The notes under the pieces are model-generated. The model saw only the letters and a list, made by a program, of their open reading frames with translations. It searched no databases and had not been told where the DNA came from. Of a DNA stretch of 40,941 bases, positions 22,322 through 29,777 are shown in pieces. The translations under genes were made by a program, and so were the position numbers. This DNA comes from an uncultured Clostridia bacterium (lineage in GTDB: Bacteria > Bacillota > Clostridia > Christensenellales > UBA1750): assembly GCA_944383925.1 (NCBI GenBank), contig CALWRM010000055.1, positions 1 to 40,941 on the forward strand, given 5' to 3'. Position 1 is the first letter of the stretch, and the number at the start of each line of letters is the position of its first letter.

Positions 22322-23281
22322 TTGCTGACAAAGCGCTATCCGATGGTGCAGTTCAAGAAGGACACCTGGGAGATCGACGAGTTCGACGTGGCGAGCATCT
22401 TCCTGCTCGTCGGCACGGAAAAGGCCATGGTCATCGACTGCGGCATGGGCATCGGCGACCTGCGGGGCGCCATCGAGATGATCACGGACAAACCCCTGAT
22501 CGCCGTGATCTCCCACGGCCACATCGACCACACGGGCAACGGCCGCCAGTTCAAGGAGCTATGGATCCACCCAAACGACCAAGGCCCGGCCATCCCCCAA
22601 TCCCTGGAGCGCCGCCGCTTCGACACCTCGCGCATCGCCCAGCGCCAAAAGGGCTGCATCGGCGCGCCCTACACCATGTTCAACCTCTATCCCTACGACA
22701 TCAACGAGGACCTGCGCGAGCCCGCCGCGGACGAGCCCGCGCCCGTGCTGCGCGACCTGCGGGACGGCCAACGCTTCGATCTGGGCGGCGGCCGCGTGGT
22801 CACCGCCTACGAGTGCCCGGGCCATTCGGCGGGCGAGATGGTCTTCCTGGACGAGGCGACGCGCACCCTCTTCGCCGGCGACGCCATCAACTTCAACCTG
22901 GGCCTTGGCGCCTGCCCCATCGAGACCGCGCTGCGCTATCTGCGCCGCGTGGAGGCCCTGAAGGACCGGTACGACGACATCTACAACGGCCACCACGATT
23001 TCCGCCCCTTGGGCGATCCCCTGGATCCCGAATGCCTCCCCACCATCATCGCCATGTGCGAGGACATCCTCAAGGGGGCGTACGCGCCCGTGACCGAACC
23101 CAGTCCCTGGGGCTCGGCCATGCCGTTGACCCGCGGGGCCAAGGGACCGGCCAACGTCGCCATGCCCATCAACCCCGACCATCCGGCCGGCCCGGCAGGC
23201 GCCCCCAAGCGCGTCACCATCCAGCGCGGCCGCAACTTCATCGGCTTTGACGAAAACAAGATCTTCGACCCCAAGCCCTAA
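22322..23281 (+). CDS. Metallo-beta-lactamase-fold hydrolase
   Basis: The 319-residue protein has the MBL signature SHGHIDHTG (H-x-H-x-D-H, about 64-72), a later metal His in CPGHSAGE, the bridging Asp in LFAGDAINF and the last His in YNGHHDF. It is a Zn- or Fe-dependent hydrolase of unassigned substrate. The C-terminal 70 residues are a lineage-specific extension. The chosen start is TTG 22322, about 10 nt after AAAGGAAG; the next ATG (22343) is too far from that site. No flavodiiron domain is fused. It stands alone between its own promoter and terminator. Confidence 0.85.
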   Translation: MLTKRYPMVQFKKDTWEIDEFDVASIFLLVGTEKAMVIDCGMGIGDLRGAIEMITDKPLIAVISHGHIDHTGNGRQFKELWIHPNDQGPAIPQSLERRRFDTSRIAQRQKGCIGAPYTMFNLYPYDINEDLREPAADEPAPVLRDLRDGQRFDLGGGRVVTAYECPGHSAGEMVFLDEATRTLFAGDAINFNLGLGACPIETALRYLRRVEALKDRYDDIYNGHHDFRPLGDPLDPECLPTIIAMCEDILKGAYAPVTEPSPWGSAMPLTRGAKGPANVAMPINPDHPAGPAGAPKRVTIQRGRNFIGFDENKIFDPKP

Positions 23282-23322
23282 CGCCCACGCGCAAGCGGGC
23301 GCAAGGCGTCATCCATCGCCGC

Positions 23323-23367
23323 AAAGGGGGCGCGCCTTCTTTACAAAGAAGGCGCGCCCCCTTTAAC
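23323..23367. terminator. Bidirectional intrinsic terminator
   Basis: Nearly perfect arms of about 19 bp (23323-23341 and 23346-23364), A/T-rich at both ends, lie between the convergent MBL and esterase genes. Confidence 0.88.
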
Positions 23368-23382
23368 CCTTTGGGTGGAACC

Positions 23383-24168
23383 CTAGCCGAACATCCAGGG
23401 AATGACCTTTTCCACGGATTGGCTCCAGAACTTCATGTCGTGCATGCCGGGGCCTTCCTCGTAGACATGCGCCACGCCCTGGGACTTCAAAAACGCGGAG
23501 AAGGCGCGGTTGCCTTCCAGCAAGAAGTCCTCCGTGCCGCAGCAAATGTACATCTCCGGCAGCTTCTCCCCCTTCGCGAGCAGCTTCTTGACCAGCGTTT
23601 CGGGGTTGTTGTCGCTTTCCTCCACCTTGTCCAGGTCGCCGAAGCACTCCCGGTAGTATTCGTAGTTTGCGACGGAGTTGCTGTCGCCCGGCTTCATCTT
23701 GGCAATCTCATGGACGAGGAGCGCCGAGGACAGCCCCGCCGCCTTGCCGAAGGTCTTGGGATAGGCCAGCGCCGTGTGCAGCGCGCCAAAGCCACCCATC
23801 GACATGCCCATGATATAGGTGTCCTCGGGGCGCTTGGCAAGGCCGAAGGTGTTGCGCACGTAGTCCACCAGCTCCACGCCCACGAAGGTCTGAAATTGAT
23901 GCCCGGTGGAAAGCCCGTCGAGGTAAAAGCTGTTTTCGGCGCTGGGCATTACGATGGCAAAGCCATACTGGGAGGCGAGCGGTTCGGGAACCCAGTTGCC
24001 GGCGCAGCCCGTGTAGCCATGCAACAGGAACAGGGTCTTCAGCTCGCTCATCGGTTTGGCCGCTTCCTTCGCCGGCACGTCCGTGCGGATGTCGTTCGGG
24101 ATCAGCATCTCAAAGGACGCCTGCCGCCGCAGGGCGTTGACATGCATGCGGATTCGAAAATACGCCAT
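23383..24168 (-). CDS. Esterase of the EstA/esterase-D alpha/beta-hydrolase group
   Basis: The 261-residue protein has LLHGYTG (48-54) as oxyanion loop, the nucleophile elbow GMSMGG with Ser123, Asp214 (GTEDF) and His243 (GMHDMKFW), so the triad is complete. The length and the HDMKFW end match small acyl- or acetyl-esterases of the tributyrin esterase/acetyl-xylan esterase type. There is no signal peptide, so it acts in the cytosol. The ATG follows GGGGGAGAG. Unlike the hydrolase-fold protein at 237-1148, all catalytic residues are kept. Confidence 0.87.
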   Translation of the reverse strand: MAYFRIRMHVNALRRQASFEMLIPNDIRTDVPAKEAAKPMSELKTLFLLHGYTGCAGNWVPEPLASQYGFAIVMPSAENSFYLDGLSTGHQFQTFVGVELVDYVRNTFGLAKRPEDTYIMGMSMGGFGALHTALAYPKTFGKAAGLSSALLVHEIAKMKPGDSNSVANYEYYRECFGDLDKVEESDNNPETLVKKLLAKGEKLPEMYICCGTEDFLLEGNRAFSAFLKSQGVAHVYEEGPGMHDMKFWSQSVEKVIPWMFG

Positions 24169-24273
24169 GGTCTCTCCCCCTTACTCCGTATGGAAATGAA
24201 TCTGCCTATATCCTAGCACAAAACGCGGGTCCTGAATAGTCCGGGCCGCCAAAGAGGGCCTTTTTGCCCTATC

Positions 24274-25041
24274 TCAGCGCGCCAGCTGGTCGGTGAAGCT
24301 CCGCTCCGCCGCCGAAAGCTGCACCCAGGCCGGCCGAAAGCCGCTGCGAAGGGCGGTCCTGGCGGACGGCAGGTTGGACCAGGCGCAACAGTAGAAGGGC
24401 AAGGCCCCTCTCTCCAGAACCTCCAGGGCCAAGCGGCTCGTCAGCGCCGAGGCGACGCCCTGCCTTCGATAGGCCGGCAGCACGTCCACGCCGATCTGCC
24501 ACATGGTCTTGCAGTCCGCCGAGCAGGCCGCCAGACCCACCAGGCGCTCCCCCTCGTAGGCCCCCACGCCCAGCACGTCCCACTCCCTCGCGTCCTGGCT
24601 GAGCGCGTTGCGCCAGAGCTGCGCGCTTAGGCTCGCCAGCTGTTCCCGCTCCAGCGTCCTACAGCGAAGGCCGCAATCCAGCCCGCGCAACCTGTCCAGA
24701 TCCGGCAGGAAATACTCCCCCATAAAGCAGAGCTCCATGCCGAAGGGGCGCAAACGCTTGGACAACACCAACAGTTGGGGGGTCTGAAAGCAATGGACCG
24801 CCGGATACCTGTCCACATAGGCCTTGGCCGCCTCCATCAGCTCCGGCGACGCCGAGGCCACGGCGTTGGCGCCATAGCTGGTCAGCTCCAGCGCCTGGGG
24901 CCGGCACAGATACCGGCGCGCGTCCGGGCTGTTGCGCGATGGCACCGCCTTGTTTTGCCCGGAAAGGAAGTCTTCCGGCCGGCATCCATGGTCGATCGCG
25001 GATTGCGAAAGGGCGATCCAAAGGGCTTCCTCGTTCGTCAC
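24274..25041 (-). CDS. GNAT-family N-acetyltransferase
   Basis: The 255-residue protein has a C-terminal GNAT domain (about 130-250) with acetyl-CoA motif A DVLPAYRRQGVASAL. Motif B-like AWSNLPSARTALRSGFRPAW follows. The N-terminal 125 residues form a separate, degenerate GNAT-like half. The substrate is unknown. The start is GTG 25041, with GGGAGG about 8 nt upstream. It follows the terminator of the Nudix-cupin operon, so it is probably transcribed separately, although no clear promoter was seen in the short gap. Confidence 0.8.
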   Translation of the reverse strand: MTNEEALWIALSQSAIDHGCRPEDFLSGQNKAVPSRNSPDARRYLCRPQALELTSYGANAVASASPELMEAAKAYVDRYPAVHCFQTPQLLVLSKRLRPFGMELCFMGEYFLPDLDRLRGLDCGLRCRTLEREQLASLSAQLWRNALSQDAREWDVLGVGAYEGERLVGLAACSADCKTMWQIGVDVLPAYRRQGVASALTSRLALEVLERGALPFYCCAWSNLPSARTALRSGFRPAWVQLSAAERSFTDQLAR

Positions 25042-25068
25042 GGGCCTCTACCTCCCTCTCCTTTCGGC

Positions 25069-25097
25069 AAAAAAAGGGGACGTTCTCGCGCCCCCTT
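25069..25097 (-). terminator. Intrinsic terminator after the cupin gene
   Basis: On the minus strand a short stem (AAGGGG/CCCCTT, 25092-25097 with 25074-25079) is followed by a run of seven T's. Confidence 0.6.
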
Positions 25098-25110
25098 CGT
25101 CTCAGCCCCT

Positions 25111-25464
25111 TCAGCCCTTGTTGTAGGCCTCCAACACCAGGATGGGCATGTCCACCTGGCCCTCGTTGTACAAGGCATGCGTGGCAAAGCGGGGGTTGAG
25201 CAGCACGTCCCCCTTCTTCACCGGGAAGGACTCGCCGTTGACCTCGAAGCGGCCGCTCCCCTCCAGCACGATGTACATCTCGTTGTCGTCCCCGTGGCCG
25301 TGGGCCCCGATGCTGGCCCCCGGCGGGAGGATGGTGTAATTCATGAAGCGGATGGGCGTCTCGAAGGCGTCTCCCGGAATGACGTTGGCGTGGGGGCAAA
25401 GCCCCTCGCCCTCGTGGATGCGCTCGGGTTTAAGCGGCTTGTCCAAGAAGTTGAAAATGGGCAT
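25111..25464 (-). CDS. Single-domain cupin protein
   Basis: The 117-residue protein is a small beta-barrel with cupin motif 1 GAHGHGDDNEMYIVLEG (His, His, Glu metal ligands) and motif 2 around GDVLLNPRFATHALYN. Such proteins bind a metal and a small molecule and can be isomerases, dioxygenases or sensors; nothing decides between these. ATG 25464 with AAAAGGAGGAG upstream was chosen; the longer frame overlaps the Nudix gene. It is 14 nt downstream of the Nudix gene, so the two share a transcript. Confidence 0.82.
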   Translation of the reverse strand: MPIFNFLDKPLKPERIHEGEGLCPHANVIPGDAFETPIRFMNYTILPPGASIGAHGHGDDNEMYIVLEGSGRFEVNGESFPVKKGDVLLNPRFATHALYNEGQVDMPILVLEAYNKG

Positions 25465-25478
25465 CGTTTCTCCTCCTT

Positions 25479-25919
25479 TTAGGGATCGACGTTTTGTTGC
25501 TTTTGCTGCCATCTCTCCAGCAGCCAGCCCAGCAGGACCGGCTGAATTTTCGGATAGGTCCATTCGCCCGGCGGCTCGGGGGCAATCCGCCTTTCCTTCA
25601 TTTCAAAGGCGGGCGGCAGCTCCCCAAGCTCTTCGATCCGTGCCAGAAACAGCGCGCCGTAGCTGGTTTGCCCGTCCTCGTCCTCCACGCCGTAGCAGCA
25701 GACCCTTTCCAGCGCGCGGGCCCGGGCCCCGCTTTCCTCCCACAACTCTCGCCGGGCGGTGTCCTCGGGGCTTTCCCCGGCCTCCCGATGTCCGCCGGGC
25801 AGCTCCCAGGTGGTTCTGTCCCGGTGCTGGACGAAGATCCAGCCCGCCCCGCAGCGTCCGCCCACCACGGCATAGGCGATCCTCTCCTCCGCGGGCTCGG
25901 CGGGCACGAAGATGCGCAT
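25479..25919 (-). CDS. Nudix hydrolase
   Basis: The 146-residue protein has the full Nudix box: G-H-R-E-A-G-E-S followed by ARRELWEESG, with the REx2EE metal residues, at about 44-65. Nudix enzymes hydrolyse nucleoside diphosphates linked to another group, for example oxidised nucleotides. The substrate is not evident. ATG 25919 lies 8 nt after AAAGGAGGG. It is the first gene of a two-gene operon with the cupin protein. Confidence 0.88.
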   Translation of the reverse strand: MRIFVPAEPAEERIAYAVVGGRCGAGWIFVQHRDRTTWELPGGHREAGESPEDTARRELWEESGARARALERVCCYGVEDEDGQTSYGALFLARIEELGELPPAFEMKERRIAPEPPGEWTYPKIQPVLLGWLLERWQQKQQNVDP

Positions 25920-25942
25920 GGCGACCCCTCCTTTGCAGCACC

Positions 25943-25971
25943 AGTATACAGGAGGCAGAGGCAAAGTGCAA
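25943..25971 (-). promoter_or_regulatory. Promoter of the Nudix-cupin operon
   Basis: The minus strand has TTGCAC (25966-25971), a 17-nt spacer and TATACT (25943-25948), just upstream of the Nudix ribosome-binding site. Confidence 0.6.
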
Positions 25972-26100
25972 CCGCGCCATCCCGCGCCCCGCCCGAGGCA
26001 AATTTTTACCTTCCGCTGCCAATGCGGCGTTCCCTTCTTGTCCACTTTGGTGTATACTTAAGCTATCATAGGGATTATCCTGTAAGGAGGCTGTTTGAAT

Positions 26101-26967
26101 ATGGGTCTTGTCAGTGCGAAGGAAATGCTGGAAAAGGCTGCCGCCGGCGGTTACGCCGTGGGCCAATTCAACATCAACAACCTGGAGTGGACCAAGGCCA
26201 TCCTGCAAACCGCGCAGAAGGCCAACTCCCCCGTGATCCTGGGCGTGTCCGAGGGCGCGGGCAAGTACATGTGCGGCTTTAAGACCGTCGCCGCCATGGT
26301 CAAGGCCATGATCGAGGAGCTGGGCATCACCGTGCCCGTCGCCCTGCATTTGGACCACGGCACCTACGAAGGCGCCGTCAAGTGCATCAAGGCCGGCTTC
26401 TCCTCCATCATGTTCGACGGCTCCCACTACCCCATCGAGGAAAACATCGCCAAGACCACCGCGCTGAAGAACGCCTGCGACGTGCTCGGCCTGTCCCTGG
26501 AGGCCGAGGTCGGCGCCATCGGCGGCGAGGAGGACGGCGTCATCGGCGGCGGCGAGCTGGCCGATCCCAAGGAATGCAAGATGGTGGCCGATCTTGGCGT
26601 GACCATGCTGGCCGCCGGCATCGGCAACATCCACGGCGTCTATCCCGCCAACTGGAAGGGCCTCAACTTCGACGTGCTCACCGCCATTCACGAGGCCGTG
26701 GGCGGCAAGCCCCTGGTCCTGCACGGCGGCACCGGCATCCCCGACGACATGGTCAAGAAGGCCATCTCCCTGGGCGTTGCCAAGATCAACGTCAACACCG
26801 AGTGCCAGTTGGTCTTCCAGGAGGCCACCCGCGCCTACATCGAGGCCGGCAAGGACAAGCAGGGCAAGGGCTTCGATCCCCGCAAGCTGCTGGCTCCCGG
26901 CGCGCAGGCCATCTGCGACAAGGTCTACGAAAAGATGGAGCTCTTCGGTTCCATCGGCAAGGCCTAA
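26101..26967 (+). CDS. fba: Class II fructose-1,6-bisphosphate aldolase
   Basis: The 288-residue Zn enzyme of glycolysis/gluconeogenesis cleaves fructose 1,6-bisphosphate to dihydroxyacetone phosphate and glyceraldehyde 3-phosphate. Visible motifs are GQFNINNLEW near the N-terminus, HLDHGTYE with a Zn His and the catalytic Asp, FDGSHYPIEEN, EAEVGAIGGEEDG, the Zn-binding GIGNIHGVYP and LHGGTGIPDD. The ATG 26101 lies 11 nt after TAAGGAGG; an upstream TTG is too close. A TATACT -10 at 26053-26058 lies upstream with only a poor -35. Codon use is very biased to C-ending codons, as expected for a highly expressed gene. Confidence 0.95.
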   Translation: MGLVSAKEMLEKAAAGGYAVGQFNINNLEWTKAILQTAQKANSPVILGVSEGAGKYMCGFKTVAAMVKAMIEELGITVPVALHLDHGTYEGAVKCIKAGFSSIMFDGSHYPIEENIAKTTALKNACDVLGLSLEAEVGAIGGEEDGVIGGGELADPKECKMVADLGVTMLAAGIGNIHGVYPANWKGLNFDVLTAIHEAVGGKPLVLHGGTGIPDDMVKKAISLGVAKINVNTECQLVFQEATRAYIEAGKDKQGKGFDPRKLLAPGAQAICDKVYEKMELFGSIGKA

Positions 26968-27018
26968 GCGCGCATAGGCGCTTGCGGCGCCTGGCGGCTT
27001 ATCGTCCACCCGCACACC

Positions 27019-27048
27019 ATTCCGGCCGCCCAAGGGCGGCCGGAATTT
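27019..27048 (+). terminator. Hairpin after the aldolase gene, probable terminator
   Basis: Long GC-rich complementary arms (27019-27031 and 27034-27046) are followed only by TT, so termination may be partial and let some transcription into the methyltransferase gene. Confidence 0.5.
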
Positions 27049-27156
27049 GCTCGTCCCAGCCCAAGGGGAGGCGGCGCGCCGGCGCCCCTCCCCCTTGTTT
27101 CCCAACGAGCGCTGGGCCGCGTTGCCGAGCCACCAACCGCAAAGGAGGTTGCGCCC

Positions 27157-27960
27157 ATGGGCCGCATCATCGATATTTATTCCAAAAACGACCAGTACCA
27201 GCTGCTGGAGGCCTGCATGCGCAACCGCAACAAGCGCCACCGCCTGGGCTATTTCGTCATCGAGGCCGTCAAGGCCGTCAATCTTGCGCTGGAAACCGCC
27301 TGGCCGCTCCACGCGGCGGTCTGCGGCAGGGAGCGCAAGCTGTCCTCCTGGGCCAAATCCGTGCTGGAACAGGCCCCGCTGGTCTATCGCCTATCGGACG
27401 CCCTGTTCGAGGAGCTGTCCGATCGGGAGGAAACCTCCGAGCTGCTCCTGCTGGCGAAGATCCGCAACTTCTCTCTGGAGGAGGTCTCCCTGGACAAGGG
27501 GTTGGCGCTGCTGTTGGACCGGCCGATGAATCCCGGCAACCTGGGCACCATCATCCGCTCGGCCGACGCCATGGGCGCCGACTGCGTGGTGGTGCTCGGC
27601 CACAGCGCCGACGTGTACGACCCCCAGTGCGTGCGGGCCACCATCGGCACCCTGCTCACCCTGCCCGTGTGCCGCATCCAGGCGCCCGCGGAGCTGGAGG
27701 CGCTGCGCCGCCGCCTTCCGGGCGTGCGTTTTGTGGGCACCAGCGCCCATGGCAGCGCCTGGATCGACGGCCTGGACCTGCGCCAGCCCACCCTCCTGAT
27801 GCTCGGCAACGAGACGGACGGTCTTTCCCGGGCGCTGAAGGAATCCTGCGACGTCCTGGCCAAGATCCCCATCTTCGGGTCGGCCTCCTCCCTAAACCTG
27901 GCCAGCGCCGCCTCCATCTGCCTGTATGAGGCCCAGCGCCAGCGCCTCCGCCAGCCCTAG
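27157..27960 (+). CDS. TrmH/SpoU-family RNA 2'-O-methyltransferase
   Basis: The 267-residue protein has a C-terminal SPOUT domain with the three family motifs: NPGNLGTIIRSADA (motif 1), LGNETDGLS (motif 2) and IPIFGSASSLNLASAASI (motif 3), forming the trefoil-knot SAM site. The N-terminal 100 residues are a variable RNA-binding part. The target, tRNA or 23S rRNA ribose, cannot be fixed. AAAGGAGG precedes the ATG by 8 nt. It lies 190 nt after the aldolase gene, behind a hairpin. Confidence 0.9.
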   Translation: MGRIIDIYSKNDQYQLLEACMRNRNKRHRLGYFVIEAVKAVNLALETAWPLHAAVCGRERKLSSWAKSVLEQAPLVYRLSDALFEELSDREETSELLLLAKIRNFSLEEVSLDKGLALLLDRPMNPGNLGTIIRSADAMGADCVVVLGHSADVYDPQCVRATIGTLLTLPVCRIQAPAELEALRRRLPGVRFVGTSAHGSAWIDGLDLRQPTLLMLGNETDGLSRALKESCDVLAKIPIFGSASSLNLASAASICLYEAQRQRLRQP

Positions 27961-28014
27961 CCCAGGGCTTCCCGTGGCGGCATCCTTTTTTTGCCTATTT
28001 TTCTAGGCTTTTCC

Positions 28015-28043
28015 TTGACAAGCGCGTATCTTTTCAGTAGAAT
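28015..28043 (+). promoter_or_regulatory. Promoter of the small-peptide gene
   Basis: TTGACA (28015-28020), a 17-nt spacer and TAGAAT (28038-28043) form a near-consensus promoter with a leader of about 100 nt. Confidence 0.7.
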
Positions 28044-28149
28044 AATATTTAAGAAGCAGATTTAACATTTGCATATCCCGCCAGGCCGCCCCCGCCTCGA
28101 GGAACGCAGCGTTTCCCACCGCCCGGTCGCAAAGAAGGGAGCAGCCCCT

Positions 28150-28227
28150 ATGCGCAGGCTTGTCATACCCCTGTTTCTGTTTCTCCTGGCCATGATATTG
28201 GCCGTCACCCTGTTGCCGGCCTCCTAA
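28150..28227 (+). CDS. 25-residue single-span membrane peptide
   Basis: A tiny frame of 25 codons encodes MRRLVIPLFLFLL..., two Arg at the start and then about 20 uninterrupted hydrophobic residues ending LLPAS. It is preceded by AAGAAGGGAG about 9 nt from the ATG, by a near-consensus promoter, and followed by a strong terminator, so the transcript of about 250 nt holds only this frame. Net positive N-terminus and hydrophobic core suggest a membrane peptide with the N-terminus in the cytosol. It could be a regulatory peptide or a type I toxin-like peptide, but no antisense RNA was identified. An RNA acting by itself, with the frame coincidental, is the alternative. The 490-bp space between the methyltransferase and the CoA ligase gene holds nothing else. 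Confidence 0.5.
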   Translation: MRRLVIPLFLFLLAMILAVTLLPAS

Positions 28228-28248
28228 CAAGCCGGCAGCCTAGCCGCC

Positions 28249-28303
28249 AGCGCAAGAAGAAGGACCGCCTCGCTTTTAAGGGGCGTCCTTCTTTTTTTGC
28301 GCT
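28249..28303 (+). terminator. Intrinsic terminator of the small-peptide transcript
   Basis: Arms AGCGCAA-GAAGGAC (28249-28265) and GTCCTTC...TTGCGCT (28285-28303) contain a T7 run and close around an AT-rich loop. Confidence 0.8.
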
Positions 28304-28451
28304 TTCCCCGCGCATTTTCGCTAAGTTTAATGCATACACCCTTTCTTTTTTGCCCCGAATTTTGTATACTTATCTATCAAGCGGCCGGACGCTCCCGCGC
28401 GTCTGGCATCGTTTTTCAGCACGGAAGCACGGAACAAAGGAGAGAAACGCC

Positions 28452-29741
28452 ATGATTTGGAATCCGCAGATGGAAACCATCGACCGGCAGTCGCTGGAAA
28501 AGCTACAGCTGGAACGGCTGCAAAACACGGTAAAATGGGTATATGAGCGCGTTCCCATGTATCGGCAACGCCTGGATGAAAGCACCATCCGTCCCCAGGA
28601 CATTCAAAGCCTGCGCGATATTGCCCGCCTGCCCTTCACCGTCAAGGACGATCTGCGCGACCACTACCCCTACGGCCTGTTCGCCGTGCCCATGCGCGAC
28701 GTGGTGCGCATCCACGCCTCCTCCGGCACCACCGGCCGGCCCACGGTGGTGGGCTACACCCGGGAGGACCTGGACATGTGGTCCGAGGCCATGGCCCGCC
28801 TGATCGTCATGGCCGGCGGCTGCGCGGACGACATCGTGCAGATCAGCTTCGGCTACGGCCTGTTCACCGGCGCGCTCGGCCTGCACCAGGGTTGGGAAAA
28901 GGTGGGCGCCTCCGTGGTCCCCATCTCCTCCGGCAATACCGAGCGCCAGATCAACCTCATGCGCGACTTTGGCGTCACAGCCCTGGTGGCGACGCCTTCC
29001 TATGCCATGTACATGTGCGAAGTGGCCGAGAAGATGAACGCCTTGAAGGACCTGAAGCTGCGCATCGGCGTGTTCGGCGCCGAGGGCTCCACCGAGGAGA
29101 TGCGCGCCCAGCTGGAGAAGCGCTGGGGCATCATCGCCACGGAAAACTACGGCCTGTCCGAGATCGTCGGCCCGGGCGTCGCCGGCGAATGCACCTGCAA
29201 GTGCGGCATGCACATCAACGAGGACCTGTTCTATTGCGAAATCGTGGACCCGGAGACCGGCGAGCCCCTGCCCGACGGCGAGCTGGGGGAGCTGGTGATC
29301 ACGCCGCTGAAGAAGCAGGCCCTGCCGCTGCTCCGCTACCGCACCCACGACATGACCCGCATCTTCCGCGAGCCCTGCGCCTGCGGCCGCACCACCGCCC
29401 GCATGCAGAAGATCGCCGGCCGTTCGGACGACATGCTCATCATCCGCGGGGTCAACGTCTTCCCCTCCCAGATCGAATCCGTTTTGCTGAAGGTGGAGGG
29501 CATCGGCCCCAACTACGAGATCATCGTCACCCGCGAAAACTACATGGACCGCCTGGAGGTGCGCTGCGAGCTGACCGACGCGCGCCTGCTGGACGCCTAC
29601 GCCGAGCTGGAGGCCCTCACCAAGAAGATCCGCGAGCGGCTGCGCGTGGTGTTGCAGATCGACGCCAAGGTCACCTTGGTCTCCCCCAACACCCTCAAGC
29701 GCTTTGAGGGCAAGGCCCGCCGCGTGACGGACCTGCGCTAA
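28452..29741 (+). CDS. Arylacetate-CoA ligase, PaaK-like (first copy)
   Basis: The 429-residue adenylate-forming enzyme interconverts an arylacetate (phenylacetate, indoleacetate) and its CoA thioester with ATP/AMP. Motifs are SSGTTGRPT (90-98, P-loop), FGAEGSTEEM, ENYGLSEI (aryl-adenylate site), YRTHDMTRI and the C-terminal lysine in RFEGKAR (Lys421). It also has Cys-rich ECTCKCG (246-252) and EPCACGRT (308-314). The first of these is absent from the second copy, so a metal site is possible only here. AAAGGAGAG precedes the ATG. It heads the cluster with iorA and iorB; in fermentation the CoA ligase may run toward ATP formation. Confidence 0.9.
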   Translation: MIWNPQMETIDRQSLEKLQLERLQNTVKWVYERVPMYRQRLDESTIRPQDIQSLRDIARLPFTVKDDLRDHYPYGLFAVPMRDVVRIHASSGTTGRPTVVGYTREDLDMWSEAMARLIVMAGGCADDIVQISFGYGLFTGALGLHQGWEKVGASVVPISSGNTERQINLMRDFGVTALVATPSYAMYMCEVAEKMNALKDLKLRIGVFGAEGSTEEMRAQLEKRWGIIATENYGLSEIVGPGVAGECTCKCGMHINEDLFYCEIVDPETGEPLPDGELGELVITPLKKQALPLLRYRTHDMTRIFREPCACGRTTARMQKIAGRSDDMLIIRGVNVFPSQIESVLLKVEGIGPNYEIIVTRENYMDRLEVRCELTDARLLDAYAELEALTKKIRERLRVVLQIDAKVTLVSPNTLKRFEGKARRVTDLR

Positions 29742-29777
29742 GGCAAAGATTTGTATGACGGAAAGAAGGAAACACCA

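Noticed and set aside
28044-28303. Possible 6S RNA or other housekeeping RNA
   Set aside because: The transcript size is plausible, but the long open-bubble hairpin of 6S RNA and the motifs of SRP RNA, tmRNA or RNase P are not seen.
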